Assembly: GCF_018314255.1 (NCBI RefSeq)
Contig: NZ_CP073066.1
Coordinates: 744,001-808,000, forward strand
Direction of reading: 5' to 3'
From: Lentilactobacillus buchneri
GTDB taxonomy: Bacteria; Bacillota; Bacilli; Lactobacillales; Lactobacillaceae
Length of the DNA: 64,000 nucleotides
The notes below the pieces were generated by a model. It worked only from the letters and a program-made list of their open reading frames with translations. It was not told the DNA's origin and did not search any database. The position numbers and the translations under genes are program-made. Positions 36,131 through 44,068 of the stretch are shown here, piece by piece; position 1 is the first letter of the stretch, and each line of letters starts with the position of its first letter.

Positions 36131-36658
36131 TCAATACACAAACTTATCAACCTGTGAGCCCCAGTCCCCTGTTACGTACTTCATTTTGGTAAAGTAACAC
36201 CAAGTCCGAAATGGTGGAATTCTGTCTATGCCACCCCGATGATTTGTGTGGTCAAAGTATTCCAATCCCCAATACCGTTTATGATTAGCTAGAACGAAGT
36301 GTCGGGGCCTGACTGTCTCAACTTTAAGCAGGTCAGCTTCTCCTTGTGGTCCGAAAGTATATGCGCCCTTCACATTTGCCGGTCGGATGAAATAACCATC
36401 ATTCACAAAATCTTGCCGATACCAGTATCGACTGCCAACCCTACGGCTGTATTCGTAAACCGAATGCATCGTAAAATGTAATTTATAATAGTACTTACCG
36501 CCAAATGGGCCAGTGTGGGTTGAATACCAATTGTGAGCCCGCAATATTTTAGGATTGGTGTAAATTTTCGCAGCCGCAGGAATGGTTTTGCCGACACTTC
36601 CCATTAGGCTAATTCCTGTGGAAATGCATAATAGTGTACAAAGCTTTTTAAAATCCAT
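36131..36658 (-). CDS. Secreted aromatic-rich protein, unknown function
   Basis: A 175-residue exported protein: signal peptide core LCTLLCISTGISLMG with cleavage probably after PAAA. The mature chain is rich in Tyr, Trp, His and Arg and predicted mostly beta. Its start (ILRAHNWYSTHTGPFGGKYYYKLHF) is reminiscent of the short secreted proteins at 6.1-7.0 kb. No known domain. RBS GGAGGG. Possibly co-transcribed with the neighbouring secreted protein at 36870-37703. Confidence 0.7.
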   Translation of the reverse strand: MDFKKLCTLLCISTGISLMGSVGKTIPAAAKIYTNPKILRAHNWYSTHTGPFGGKYYYKLHFTMHSVYEYSRRVGSRYWYRQDFVNDGYFIRPANVKGAYTFGPQGEADLLKVETVRPRHFVLANHKRYWGLEYFDHTNHRGGIDRIPPFRTWCYFTKMKYVTGDWGSQVDKFVY

Positions 36659-36869
36659 TGTTACCCTCCATTTTCATTGAAAGTTATCTTGTTTTCGTGC
36701 GCCCCTAGCAAATCTGACTACCTCGCTAAAACCGTCATCGGCTCATATTTTTTTCAAAAGACAGATGCTCTTTAAATTGAAATCGATGCTGATTCACATA
36801 ATATCTTCCTTTATCACATCCGCCAAACCTGCCATGAAGACTTCCACTGTATTGCATGCTTCGTAAGGC

Positions 36870-37703
36870 CTACTCCTGTAATTTAGCAATATCCTCTGAC
36901 AAAGTATCACCAAAACTCGACGCCGCACTCGTTGCTTCCTCACTAAGTTCTAATCCCCCATCATACTGATCATCGTCATCAGAACTACCGTCATCCGCCA
37001 GCGATTTATTAAGTGCAGTTTGATAATTGTCATAAAGCGAATCTAACTTCTCTCGATCAAAAGTGCTAAATCGGGACTTGAACAAGTCATAAAACTTTCC
37101 TAGGGTTTGATAGTCATTTAGGGTCTCATCTCCTATGGTTTCGTAACCAGGATCATCCTTAAGGTCATTTCCAATTTGGTAAACAATGCTGCTAATATCC
37201 GAGCTGGAAGAAGGATCGTTATATGCTGTTCGAACGTCGACATCATTCAGTTTCTCCAAATACTCCCCTCTAGATATGGGATTCATCGTATTAATAATAC
37301 CAATCATGGCACTAATATCCGATTTCTCTTGATCATAAGTCTTGGCTTTAACCAAATTCCCATGCCAAGTCCAACCATATACCGTTTTGGATTTGTTGAA
37401 GACGTAGTAGTAAACGGATTTAACACCATAGGATTTTTTAACGGTCGTTGCCTTATTGGTATAAAAAGTCGTGTGGACATAATTTTTGCCGTTATGAAGA
37501 CGAACTTTTAGCTTTGGCGAACTGTAAAGATACCCGTGAGTAATGTTGTAGGGTTGCGCATCATCCATCGTTTTTGATGAGACAATTTTGATGTGACTCG
37601 CCGCTTGAGCGTTTGAGCCATTAGGAGACACAAACATCCCAATCCCCATTGATGCGGCTAATAGTCCGACGTACGTCATTTTTGAATGTATTGATTTTGT
37701 CAT
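36870..37703 (-). CDS. Secreted protein with acidic C-terminus, unknown function
   Basis: A 277-residue exported protein: signal peptide (VGLLAASMGIGMFV core, AQAAS cleavage). Residues 35-130 are basic and Tyr-rich, resembling surface-layer-associated repeats seen in lactobacilli (GYLYSSPKLKVRLHNGKNY; WTWHGNLVKAKTY). The C-terminal 140 residues are helical and acidic, with a SSDDDDQYDGG stretch. No recognised domain. RBS GGAGGGG. Upstream lies a 970-base region without genes. Confidence 0.7.
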   Translation of the reverse strand: MTKSIHSKMTYVGLLAASMGIGMFVSPNGSNAQAASHIKIVSSKTMDDAQPYNITHGYLYSSPKLKVRLHNGKNYVHTTFYTNKATTVKKSYGVKSVYYYVFNKSKTVYGWTWHGNLVKAKTYDQEKSDISAMIGIINTMNPISRGEYLEKLNDVDVRTAYNDPSSSSDISSIVYQIGNDLKDDPGYETIGDETLNDYQTLGKFYDLFKSRFSTFDREKLDSLYDNYQTALNKSLADDGSSDDDDQYDGGLELSEEATSAASSFGDTLSEDIAKLQE

Positions 37704-38167
37704 TTTTTACCCCTCCGAAAATTGATTGTTTAGTTGATGCCTTTTTATTTTCTTGAATTTATGCCATGCCAACCACGATCCAAGTCTTTATAAACATTCA
37801 AGCGTTCACGTTAATGACTCGTTTGTGCCAGAAAGAAGTCGTTCACAATCCCGTAATGCTTTGTGAATATGTACTTGGAATAACGCTTACCCCAATAGCA
37901 AATGTGGGGCAAAGTTCGTTGAAACTTTACTTAATTTCATTACATCCCCCCAACAAATTATTTATAGTTCAATAATCTCATTTTAATCCTAGTCGTTAAC
38001 CCTGACAATGGTCGCTTCTAAATTCCATCAAGCTTCCTTAAGGTCACTCCTGAGGGGAATTTTAATATCAAATGAAATTAGTGTCTGAGTTTATTGCAGA
38101 CTCTTGGATTGAAGTCAACCAGTCGGAAGTTCTCTAATTTTTTGAACCAGATGGGTATGTAACCACA

Positions 38168-38199
38168 AAAAACAGGTAGCCCAATTTGGCTACCTGTTT
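38168..38199. terminator. Symmetric hairpin, probable terminator
   Basis: AAACAGGTAGCC and GGCTACCTGTTT pair perfectly around CAATTT, with A/T-rich flanks on both sides, so it can terminate on either strand. It lies just past the tRNA-Arg fragment when read on the minus strand. Confidence 0.65.
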
Positions 38200-38290
38200 A
38201 AAACTGAGTTGTTAAGTTTCGGACTCTCCCTATACTTCTCCCTGAAATGGAAGTTGAGATCTGAAGATGAACACCCCAGCCAGTCGTTAT

Positions 38291-38334
38291 TGCGTCCCCC
38301 AAGAGTGGAACTCGGAGCATGAGGGCCAAAATCT
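38291..38334 (-). repeat. tRNA-Arg 3'-half fragment, putative att remnant
   Basis: On the minus strand it matches the anticodon-loop-to-3'-end half of the tRNA-Arg at 42152-42223 (AGATTTTGGCCCTCATG, CTCCGAGTTCCACTC, TTGGGGGACGCA) with about six differences in 44 bases. The 5' half is absent. Such 3'-half tRNA duplications are the usual scar of tyrosine-integrase elements; no integrase gene is present here. Confidence 0.65.
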
Positions 38335-38490
38335 TATCTAAGCTTTCAAATACCAATCGCAAATGCCGAAATTATTGATATCCAAGCAGTAAAAGGCAAC
38401 GCAACATTTTGTACTTTGAAGCAATTTTCAAGAACTCATCATGATTGTTAAAACACATGCGGTCTAGCTAAGTTATTCAGTTAGATTAGG

Positions 38491-38574
38491 AATCTCATTG
38501 AGCTGAGCGATGTTTCCTGAAAAACATTTCAGCTTTACGCAGGCATTCAACATGTCTACAAAGACTACACTCCA
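38491..38574. repeat. Left flank repeat L, copy B
   Basis: An 84-bp copy of 33236-33319, still ending with the bases that encode the last codons and stop of a DUF4143 gene, but here followed by unrelated sequence and the divergent adhesin gene. Confidence 0.75.
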
Positions 38575-38673
38575 CCATACATTTGTTACAATTAGAGATG
38601 TTTTGTGTGATAATGCTAGTAGAAATTGGTATGGGTCTATGAGGGATATGATAACTGTTAGGAGGGGCTAGCT

Positions 38674-41526
38674 ATGGGGTTAACTACGAAGTGGCTCTAT
38701 AAAAGAATGCTTTTTGTATTTTGTATTATATTTGGTCTTATGTCACTTTTTTCTGTTTCCACAAATGCCAATAATACAGTCCAGAAATCTAAAATAGAAA
38801 ATAGTGATAATTTACGAACTGTAAACAATCAAAGTGACTTTCCATCTTATACCATTAATAATGGTGTTTTAACTTTGTATACTGGCACTATTACTGAACG
38901 TCCTAGTAATGGTTATGCCTGGAACTTTGATTCTAGTATAACTAAGGTACAGATCATGGGTGAAATTAAACTTGATGGTAATTCCACGTCAGGTTTGTTT
39001 TGGGGTATGAGTGGATTAAAAAACATTGTAGGACTTGAAAAACTTGATACTCAGAATGCGACTGACATGGGATCTATGTTTCGTGAAGATTCCTCTTTAA
39101 CCACTTTAGATATTTCCAGCTTAAAAACTAGTAACGTTACTACAATGGGCGCCATGTTCTGGAAAGATTCGTCTTTAACAAACGTAGATCTAGATGGAAT
39201 AGATACATCTAGCGTGAGAGATATGGGTTCTATGTTTCGAGACTGCACTTCTTTAAGTGACTTAAATTTAACAAGTTTCAATACATCTAATGTCATCATA
39301 ATGGGAGCTATGTTTTGGAATGACCTTGCCTTGACTAATATAAATCTCTCAAGCTTTAAGACCAGTGATGTTGCTGATATGGGTTATATGTTTGCAGGAT
39401 GCGCTAATCTGAATAGTTTAAATCTTTCTACTTTTGATACTCGGAAAGCTATAAGTAATAACCATTTTACAGACGTACATGGGGTAACACAGCATAATAC
39501 CGTTGACGGGATGCTCATGGGCCTTTCTAATCTTACAGCTCTAACCTTAGGCAGTCTTAATCAATTTGCTCCTCAAAGTTCGTACGGCAACCCAAAGTTG
39601 GGTCCTGCATATGGACCTGCAAATTGGCAAGCAGTTGCAGCCGATAAAGGTGGAACTGTTTCGGTTCCGCAAGGCACAAAATATACACCTGACGATCTAA
39701 TTTCTCACTATACCAATGTCGGCGTGCCAAAAGAGACCTATGTTCCAGCAGTGGACGTTCTTCCTGCTCCAATTACCATCAATTATGTAAAGCAAAGTGA
39801 TCCTAATAATGTTCTAAAACAAGTAACAATCCCATCCGATGGACAAAAAGTAAATGATCCAGATTATCAATATGATGCATCGCAGCCTGAATATATTCAG
39901 CCATTTACTACCTCTGATGGCAAGAAATTTGACGTGATTACAGATCCACTGCCATCAAACTACAAAGGTGAATTTACTGCAGATCCTCAAACAGTTACCT
40001 ACAATGTCAAACAGGCAGACGCGAAAGATGTTACGATTCACTACTATGAAAAGGGCACCACGACTCCAGTTCAGCCTGACAAGGTTCTTCCAGGGGCAGG
40101 TAAATATGGAGATTCATTCAGCGTGGATACCAAAGACTTAAAGCCAGCTACCATTGGTAATTATCAATACGATTCAACTAGTGGGACAACCAGTGGTCAG
40201 TACAATGATGAAGCACATACCATCACATTCTTCTATACTCGCCCTGACGCCAAGACGGTAACGGTTGAATACCTCGATCAAGATGGCAAACCTATTCACG
40301 ATCCGCAAATTATTGGTAAGGATGGCAAGGTTGGCGATGAATATGATGCGACTACCGACAAATATAAGCTCAAGACAATCACTGGTTCGGATGGCGTTGT
40401 TTACAGTTTAGACACCAACAAACTACCAAGTAATGCGAAGGGAACACTGTCCAAGGACGCAATTACGGTCGTTTATAGATATGATACGACCAAGGCAGCT
40501 CCAATCACCATCAAGTATGTGGATGAAAGTGGCAATGTAATCCACACTGGTAAGACACTGAATGGTGTTGTTGGCGAAAAGTTTGATGCACGTTCAGATA
40601 AATTGAACACGATCAGCTACGGTGGTAACACATACACGTTAGATACTAAGAAATCAACTGCTGATAGTGCTTTACAGGGTAGTTTCAGTGCCGATAAACA
40701 GAGCATCACCTTTGTTTACTCGAAGAATGCCACACCTGTTAATCCAATTAACCCTGTAACTCCAATAAATCCAACGCCGACACCGACACCCACCCCAACT
40801 CCTACTCCTCAACCACAACCAAACTTGCCAAATTACGCCGCAACCAAAGGGTCTGCCGTGTACTCCATCAATCATATTTACCTTTACAAGCATGCCAATT
40901 TCAATAAGCATGACCGTATCGCAAAATATGTCAAGAAACCAAGAGTATATCGACCAATGTTTGTTGTGACGGGTTACGCTCGATCCAATGCCGGTAAGTT
41001 GCGGTATAAGGTACGTGATGTCAATCATTTGAGCAAGACGGCTGGCAAGACTGGCTACATTACTGCCAACTGGAAATATGTCCGTCCGGTTTATTATCAA
41101 AGTAACCATAAGACTGTGACGGTTATTAATCCGCGTGGTGTGAATGCCTACAAGAAATCCAATTTGGCTGGCAAGGTCAAGAACTACAAGCAAGGGACAA
41201 TTCTTCATGTTACCAAGTTTGTTCATCATAACTTGACCACTCGGTATGTTCTCAGTAATGGCCAGTACATCACTGGCAATCGTAAGTTGGTAAATATGGG
41301 CAAGCATCATCAGGCTCATTACATCAAGACTAAGAAAGCAATTAACCGTTATAAGACTGTTGGTTTACATGGAAAGAATAAGCACTTTAAGAAGGGCGCC
41401 AAAATTAAGATTAAAAACTATGATTTTTCACACGCACACAATGTGACAAAATCAGGTAGCTTGAGATACCGAGTCGCTGGTGGTTACATTACTGGTAATT
41501 CCAGGTACGCACAGATTGTTAAGTAA
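38674..41526 (+). CDS. Large secreted adhesin: BspA repeats, four MucBP domains, DUF5776
   Basis: A 950-residue exported protein. Signal peptide 1 to about 32 (MLFVFCIIFGLMSLFSVS core). BspA/DUF285 repeats of about 23 residues at roughly 110-290 (TDMGSMFREDSSLTTLDIS and relatives). Four MucBP-type domains start near residues 365 (ITINYVKQ), 452 (VTIHYYEKG), 528 (VTVEYLDQDGKPI) and 610 (ITIKYVDESGNVI). A PTPTPTPTPTPQPQP linker lies at about 690-720 and the C-terminal DUF5776-like repeats at about 735-950. No LPXTG; wall binding probably through the C-terminus. RBS GGAGGGG. The first third is clearly more AT-rich than the rest, suggesting mosaic origin. Likely mucus or matrix adhesin. Confidence 0.87.
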   Translation: MGLTTKWLYKRMLFVFCIIFGLMSLFSVSTNANNTVQKSKIENSDNLRTVNNQSDFPSYTINNGVLTLYTGTITERPSNGYAWNFDSSITKVQIMGEIKLDGNSTSGLFWGMSGLKNIVGLEKLDTQNATDMGSMFREDSSLTTLDISSLKTSNVTTMGAMFWKDSSLTNVDLDGIDTSSVRDMGSMFRDCTSLSDLNLTSFNTSNVIIMGAMFWNDLALTNINLSSFKTSDVADMGYMFAGCANLNSLNLSTFDTRKAISNNHFTDVHGVTQHNTVDGMLMGLSNLTALTLGSLNQFAPQSSYGNPKLGPAYGPANWQAVAADKGGTVSVPQGTKYTPDDLISHYTNVGVPKETYVPAVDVLPAPITINYVKQSDPNNVLKQVTIPSDGQKVNDPDYQYDASQPEYIQPFTTSDGKKFDVITDPLPSNYKGEFTADPQTVTYNVKQADAKDVTIHYYEKGTTTPVQPDKVLPGAGKYGDSFSVDTKDLKPATIGNYQYDSTSGTTSGQYNDEAHTITFFYTRPDAKTVTVEYLDQDGKPIHDPQIIGKDGKVGDEYDATTDKYKLKTITGSDGVVYSLDTNKLPSNAKGTLSKDAITVVYRYDTTKAAPITIKYVDESGNVIHTGKTLNGVVGEKFDARSDKLNTISYGGNTYTLDTKKSTADSALQGSFSADKQSITFVYSKNATPVNPINPVTPINPTPTPTPTPTPTPQPQPNLPNYAATKGSAVYSINHIYLYKHANFNKHDRIAKYVKKPRVYRPMFVVTGYARSNAGKLRYKVRDVNHLSKTAGKTGYITANWKYVRPVYYQSNHKTVTVINPRGVNAYKKSNLAGKVKNYKQGTILHVTKFVHHNLTTRYVLSNGQYITGNRKLVNMGKHHQAHYIKTKKAINRYKTVGLHGKNKHFKKGAKIKIKNYDFSHAHNVTKSGSLRYRVAGGYITGNSRYAQIVK

Positions 41527-41538
41527 ATAGTTCCATCA

Positions 41539-41576
41539 AAAAGGATCCTCGGCAGTAGTTGTCGTGGATCCTTTTT
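41539..41576 (+). terminator. Terminator after the 950-residue adhesin gene
   Basis: AAAAAGGATCC / GGATCCTTTTT stem around a 17-base loop. Confidence 0.8.
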
Positions 41577-41788
41577 GGTTGATAAAATCGGAGTTTTATT
41601 TGTTACATCTATAGTCGTTTCAAAAGCTGCTTGGTGACAAATGGATGCTAATTAATTTCAATTATTTTTGGAATCCCAGTACTGAATGGATTTAAAGCCA
41701 TTTCATTATGTACAACAACAGTGATTCTTATGGCAAAAGCAACACAAATCACTGTTGTTTAGTTTATAGACTCTTGCAAGATACTATC

Positions 41789-41929
41789 TCAAAAATGTGT
41801 TCCAAACCGCCTATTCATCAACTCTGTCAGCATCTTCGTCTTGGACTCTGGCATCCAGATTGGCCACGCTTCTTCCACTTTAACGGGATTAGTACTGAAA
41901 CTGGGTAGTACAAGCCCATCACCTACATT
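41789..41929 (-). other. Possible degraded coding fragment
   Basis: The minus strand has a short open frame of about 47 codons ending TGA at 41789, with protein-like content (GDGLVLPSFSTNPVKVEEAW, then MPESKTKMLTELMNRRFGTHF). No start, no RBS and no recognised family. It could be the tail of a lost gene between adhesin and tRNA-Arg. Reported at low confidence; the rest of 41577-41958 shows nothing. Confidence 0.25.
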
Positions 41930-41958
41930 TTTGTATCTTCAGAACATAAAAATCTTTT

Positions 41959-42135
41959 GTTTTACCATTTTGTAACCATCTATTTTACTTTTTTGACAGA
42001 TATATTTAACTATTTTGTATGCAGATTGCTAAGCTATAGTTTTTATAAGATTCTTTCGATTGTTCTGGCGCACAATTATGTAGATAAACAATAACAAAAA
42101 GCCGCCAATCCCTCAGCAACTTTCTTTACCAAACT
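41959..42135. repeat. Right flank repeat R, copy B
   Basis: Homologue of 34663-34845. Iterons at 41959, 41982 and 42004 (GTTTTACCATTTTGTAA, ATTTTACTTTTTTGACA, ATTTAACTATTTTGTAT) keep the 23/22-bp spacing. The minus-strand hairpin AGTTGC / GCGGCT with TTTTTG at about 42094-42124 here serves as the terminator of the tRNA-Arg gene. No DUF4143 gene follows on the minus strand. Confidence 0.7.
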
Positions 42136-42151
42136 CGATTCAATTCACTTA

Positions 42152-42223
42152 TGCGTCCCCCGAGAGTCGAACTCGGATCATGAGGACCGAAATCTCATGT
42201 GCTATCCATTACACTAAGGACGC
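42152..42223 (-). tRNA. tRNA-Arg (anticodon TCG)
   Basis: A 72-nt cloverleaf before CCA addition: acceptor arms GCGTCCT and GGGACGC (one G-T pair) with discriminator A; D-arm GTGT-AATGGATA-GCAC; anticodon arm TGAGA-TTTCGGT-CCTCA with anticodon TCG after T33 (an A-C opposition closes the loop); T-arm CGAGT-TCGACTC-TCG type. Encoded CCA is absent. A hairpin terminator follows at about 42124-42094. Its 3' half recurs at 38291-38334. Confidence 0.9.
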
Positions 42224-42274
42224 CTTACATCATTTAATTATAGCGTTTTCTGAATATTAATACAACCTGAATGT

Positions 42275-42604
42275 TCATGAAAATTTGCGGGCGACTTTAT
42301 CGGCTTGATCTTCCAGGTACCACATCAACTGGTTGCCGTCCTTTTCAAAATCAGCTTCAAACGACTCACCGATTGGCTGAATCGTTGTCAGCAACTTTTC
42401 GCCAATCCCAATGACTTGAATCTCTTTTCCAACCAATTTGCCAGTATCATAGTGGCCTTCCTCGGCCTCATCCAAGTAGCCTTGAAAAGCGTCTTCAATC
42501 ACTTGCTTCATCAGTCCGTCCCTGGTGGTTTCCGGGTGACGGGCTTTTTCGATTGCAAATTTATCTTCAAATTCATGCATGTTTTCTGGATAATCTAGGG
42601 ACAT
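42275..42604 (-). CDS. Small acidic protein of unknown function
   Basis: A 109-residue cytosolic protein, acidic and mostly helical with a central beta region (LVGKEIQVIGIGEKLLTTIQPIG). No recognised family. Start chosen at ATG 42604, where GGAGGT lies ten bases upstream, not at an in-frame codon 60 bases further up. Monocistronic, located between tRNA-Arg and the NAD(P)HX epimerase gene, oriented away from the latter. Confidence 0.65.
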   Translation of the reverse strand: MSLDYPENMHEFEDKFAIEKARHPETTRDGLMKQVIEDAFQGYLDEAEEGHYDTGKLVGKEIQVIGIGEKLLTTIQPIGESFEADFEKDGNQLMWYLEDQADKVARKFS

Positions 42605-42776
42605 GATTGTACCTCCACATTTTCTCTTACAACCATTATAAAGCACCAAAAGCAGAAAAAACACGGATCTTGTTTATAGAAATCCCCAACCGGCACATTC
42701 TACTTGCAATTGATGCGCCAATAGTCGAACATATAAGGTGTGAAGTGCTTACATCATCCTAATGGGAGGTAATATA

Positions 42777-43424
42777 ATGACACAAGCGATCACGGTTGAA
42801 GAATCACGTGAATTAGATGATAAAACGATTAACAAAATCGGCATCCCTTCCCTCGTCTTGATGGAACGGGCTGGCCTCAAAATTTATGAAAATATGCTCG
42901 ATAACAAAGATCTCGACTTAAGCAACGTTTTGATTCTTGCCGGAACCGGCAACAATGGCGGCGACGGCTTGGTTGTTGCCCGGCTTTTAGCCACTCATGG
43001 CTATCAAGTTTCCATCTTAACGGTTGGTAATCCGGATCATGCCAGCGAAGATCATCTGGCCCAAGCGCGGATCTGTAACTACTATCAGATTCCCAAGGTC
43101 TTCATGAACGCCGATTTTAACAAATTCACCACCTTGGTTGACGCCCTATTTGGCAGCGGCCTATCCCGCAACGTTGGCGGCGACTTCGCCACGATTATCG
43201 ATAAGGCTAACGCTTCAACGGCCAAAATTCACGCCATCGATATTCCATCCGGCTTGAACGGCGACACCGGCGACGTGATGGGAACTGCCATCAAAGCCAT
43301 CTCAACTTCAACGGTGGCTTATCCAAAGGTCGGCATGCTCAAAGATCAAGCTAAACCATACACTGGCAAGATCTATGTCGATGATATCGGCATTTATCGT
43401 GGCAACGCATTTGAAAATGAATAA
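42777..43424 (+). CDS. nnrE: NAD(P)H-hydrate epimerase (YjeF N-terminal domain)
   Basis: A 215-residue YjeF_N protein that epimerises damaged NAD(P)H hydrates. Motifs: SLVLMERAG near residue 27, VLILAGTGNNGGDGLVVARLL near 53-73 (phosphate-binding glycine loop), DALFGSGLSRNVGG near 122 and IDIPSGLNGDTG near 148, all standard for the family. The dehydratase domain found in bifunctional NnrE-NnrD proteins is absent. GGGAGG eight bases upstream selects ATG 42777. The dipeptidase gene follows after 57 bases. Confidence 0.88.
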   Translation: MTQAITVEESRELDDKTINKIGIPSLVLMERAGLKIYENMLDNKDLDLSNVLILAGTGNNGGDGLVVARLLATHGYQVSILTVGNPDHASEDHLAQARICNYYQIPKVFMNADFNKFTTLVDALFGSGLSRNVGGDFATIIDKANASTAKIHAIDIPSGLNGDTGDVMGTAIKAISTSTVAYPKVGMLKDQAKPYTGKIYVDDIGIYRGNAFENE

Positions 43425-43481
43425 ATATTAATATAATATTAACTTAACTAGAATCTTCTCAGAATACGTGGAGGTGCCGAG

Positions 43482-44045
43482 ATGGCTGATAAGAAAACAC
43501 AAGGCTATATCAATGTTCACGACGTTGATCCAGACATCATTGTTGACCTGAAGTACGCAACCAGCGATAATTTTACTCACCAAGTGGTTTATGACTTTGA
43601 CCAGGCAATTTCTCGAATTGATACGGTCAAGAAGTTGGCAAAGGCCAGTCGAGACCTGAAGAATCAAGGTTACCGCATCAAGATTTGGGATGCTTATCGC
43701 CCAACATACGCCCAGAAGCGTCTGTTTGAGGTCTATCCGGACCCAATTTGGGTAGCCGAGCCGGATCCTAACTTCAGCCACCAAAAGGGCGTGACATTTG
43801 ACTTAACTTTAACCGATGAAAACGGTAACGACATTGAGATGCCCACCGGCTTTGACGATTTTGACGGGCTGGCCAAGCGCAGCATGAAATCATCATGGAC
43901 ACCGGCTGCCCAAAAGAACTACGATATCCTTAATGAAGCGATGGAGAAAGCCGGCTTTGAGGGATACGAAAATGAGTGGTGGGACTTCCGCGATTCGGAC
44001 AAGGATCAATTTGGCCCACTTGAGGTCGATCCAAAGGATTATTAA
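43482..44045 (+). CDS. VanX-type D-alanyl-D-alanine dipeptidase (M15D)
   Basis: A 187-residue zinc dipeptidase homologue that would cleave D-Ala-D-Ala. Family features: VDLKYATSDNFTHQVVYD near residue 20, the catalytic-pocket Arg in IWDAYRPTYAQ near 67-77, and zinc-ligand motif SHQKGVTFDLTL near 100-111 (His and Asp). At the third ligand position it has EWWDF where classic VanX has EWWH, so zinc coordination would have to differ. No signal peptide; cytosolic. The host is probably naturally D-Lac terminated like other heterofermentative lactobacilli, which gives such an enzyme a turnover role. Confidence 0.85.
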   Translation: MADKKTQGYINVHDVDPDIIVDLKYATSDNFTHQVVYDFDQAISRIDTVKKLAKASRDLKNQGYRIKIWDAYRPTYAQKRLFEVYPDPIWVAEPDPNFSHQKGVTFDLTLTDENGNDIEMPTGFDDFDGLAKRSMKSSWTPAAQKNYDILNEAMEKAGFEGYENEWWDFRDSDKDQFGPLEVDPKDY

Positions 44046-44068
44046 ATTCAATATTAGGAGTATGTAAA

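Larger units (their letters stand above)
37704..38673. other. 970-base intergenic region
   Basis: No convincing gene on either strand. It holds a strong symmetric hairpin (38168-38199, AAACAGGTAGCC / GGCTACCTGTTT), the tRNA-Arg 3'-half copy (38291-38334), flank repeat L copy B (38491-38574), and an extended -10 type element TGTGATAAT near 38606-38614 ahead of the adhesin gene. The remainder is AT-rich and looks like degraded sequence. Confidence 0.6.

Noticed and set aside
37766..37975. 69-residue plus-strand open frame in the 970-base gap
   Set aside because: No RBS, no signal peptide or recognisable domain; judged chance.
38674..41526. LPXTG anchor in the large adhesin
   Set aside because: No LPXTG-like motif or hydrophobic tail at the C-terminus; DUF5776-type repeats end the protein.
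41708..41908. 66-residue plus-strand open frame
   Set aside because: No RBS; the opposite strand has more protein-like content, and even that is only weakly supported.
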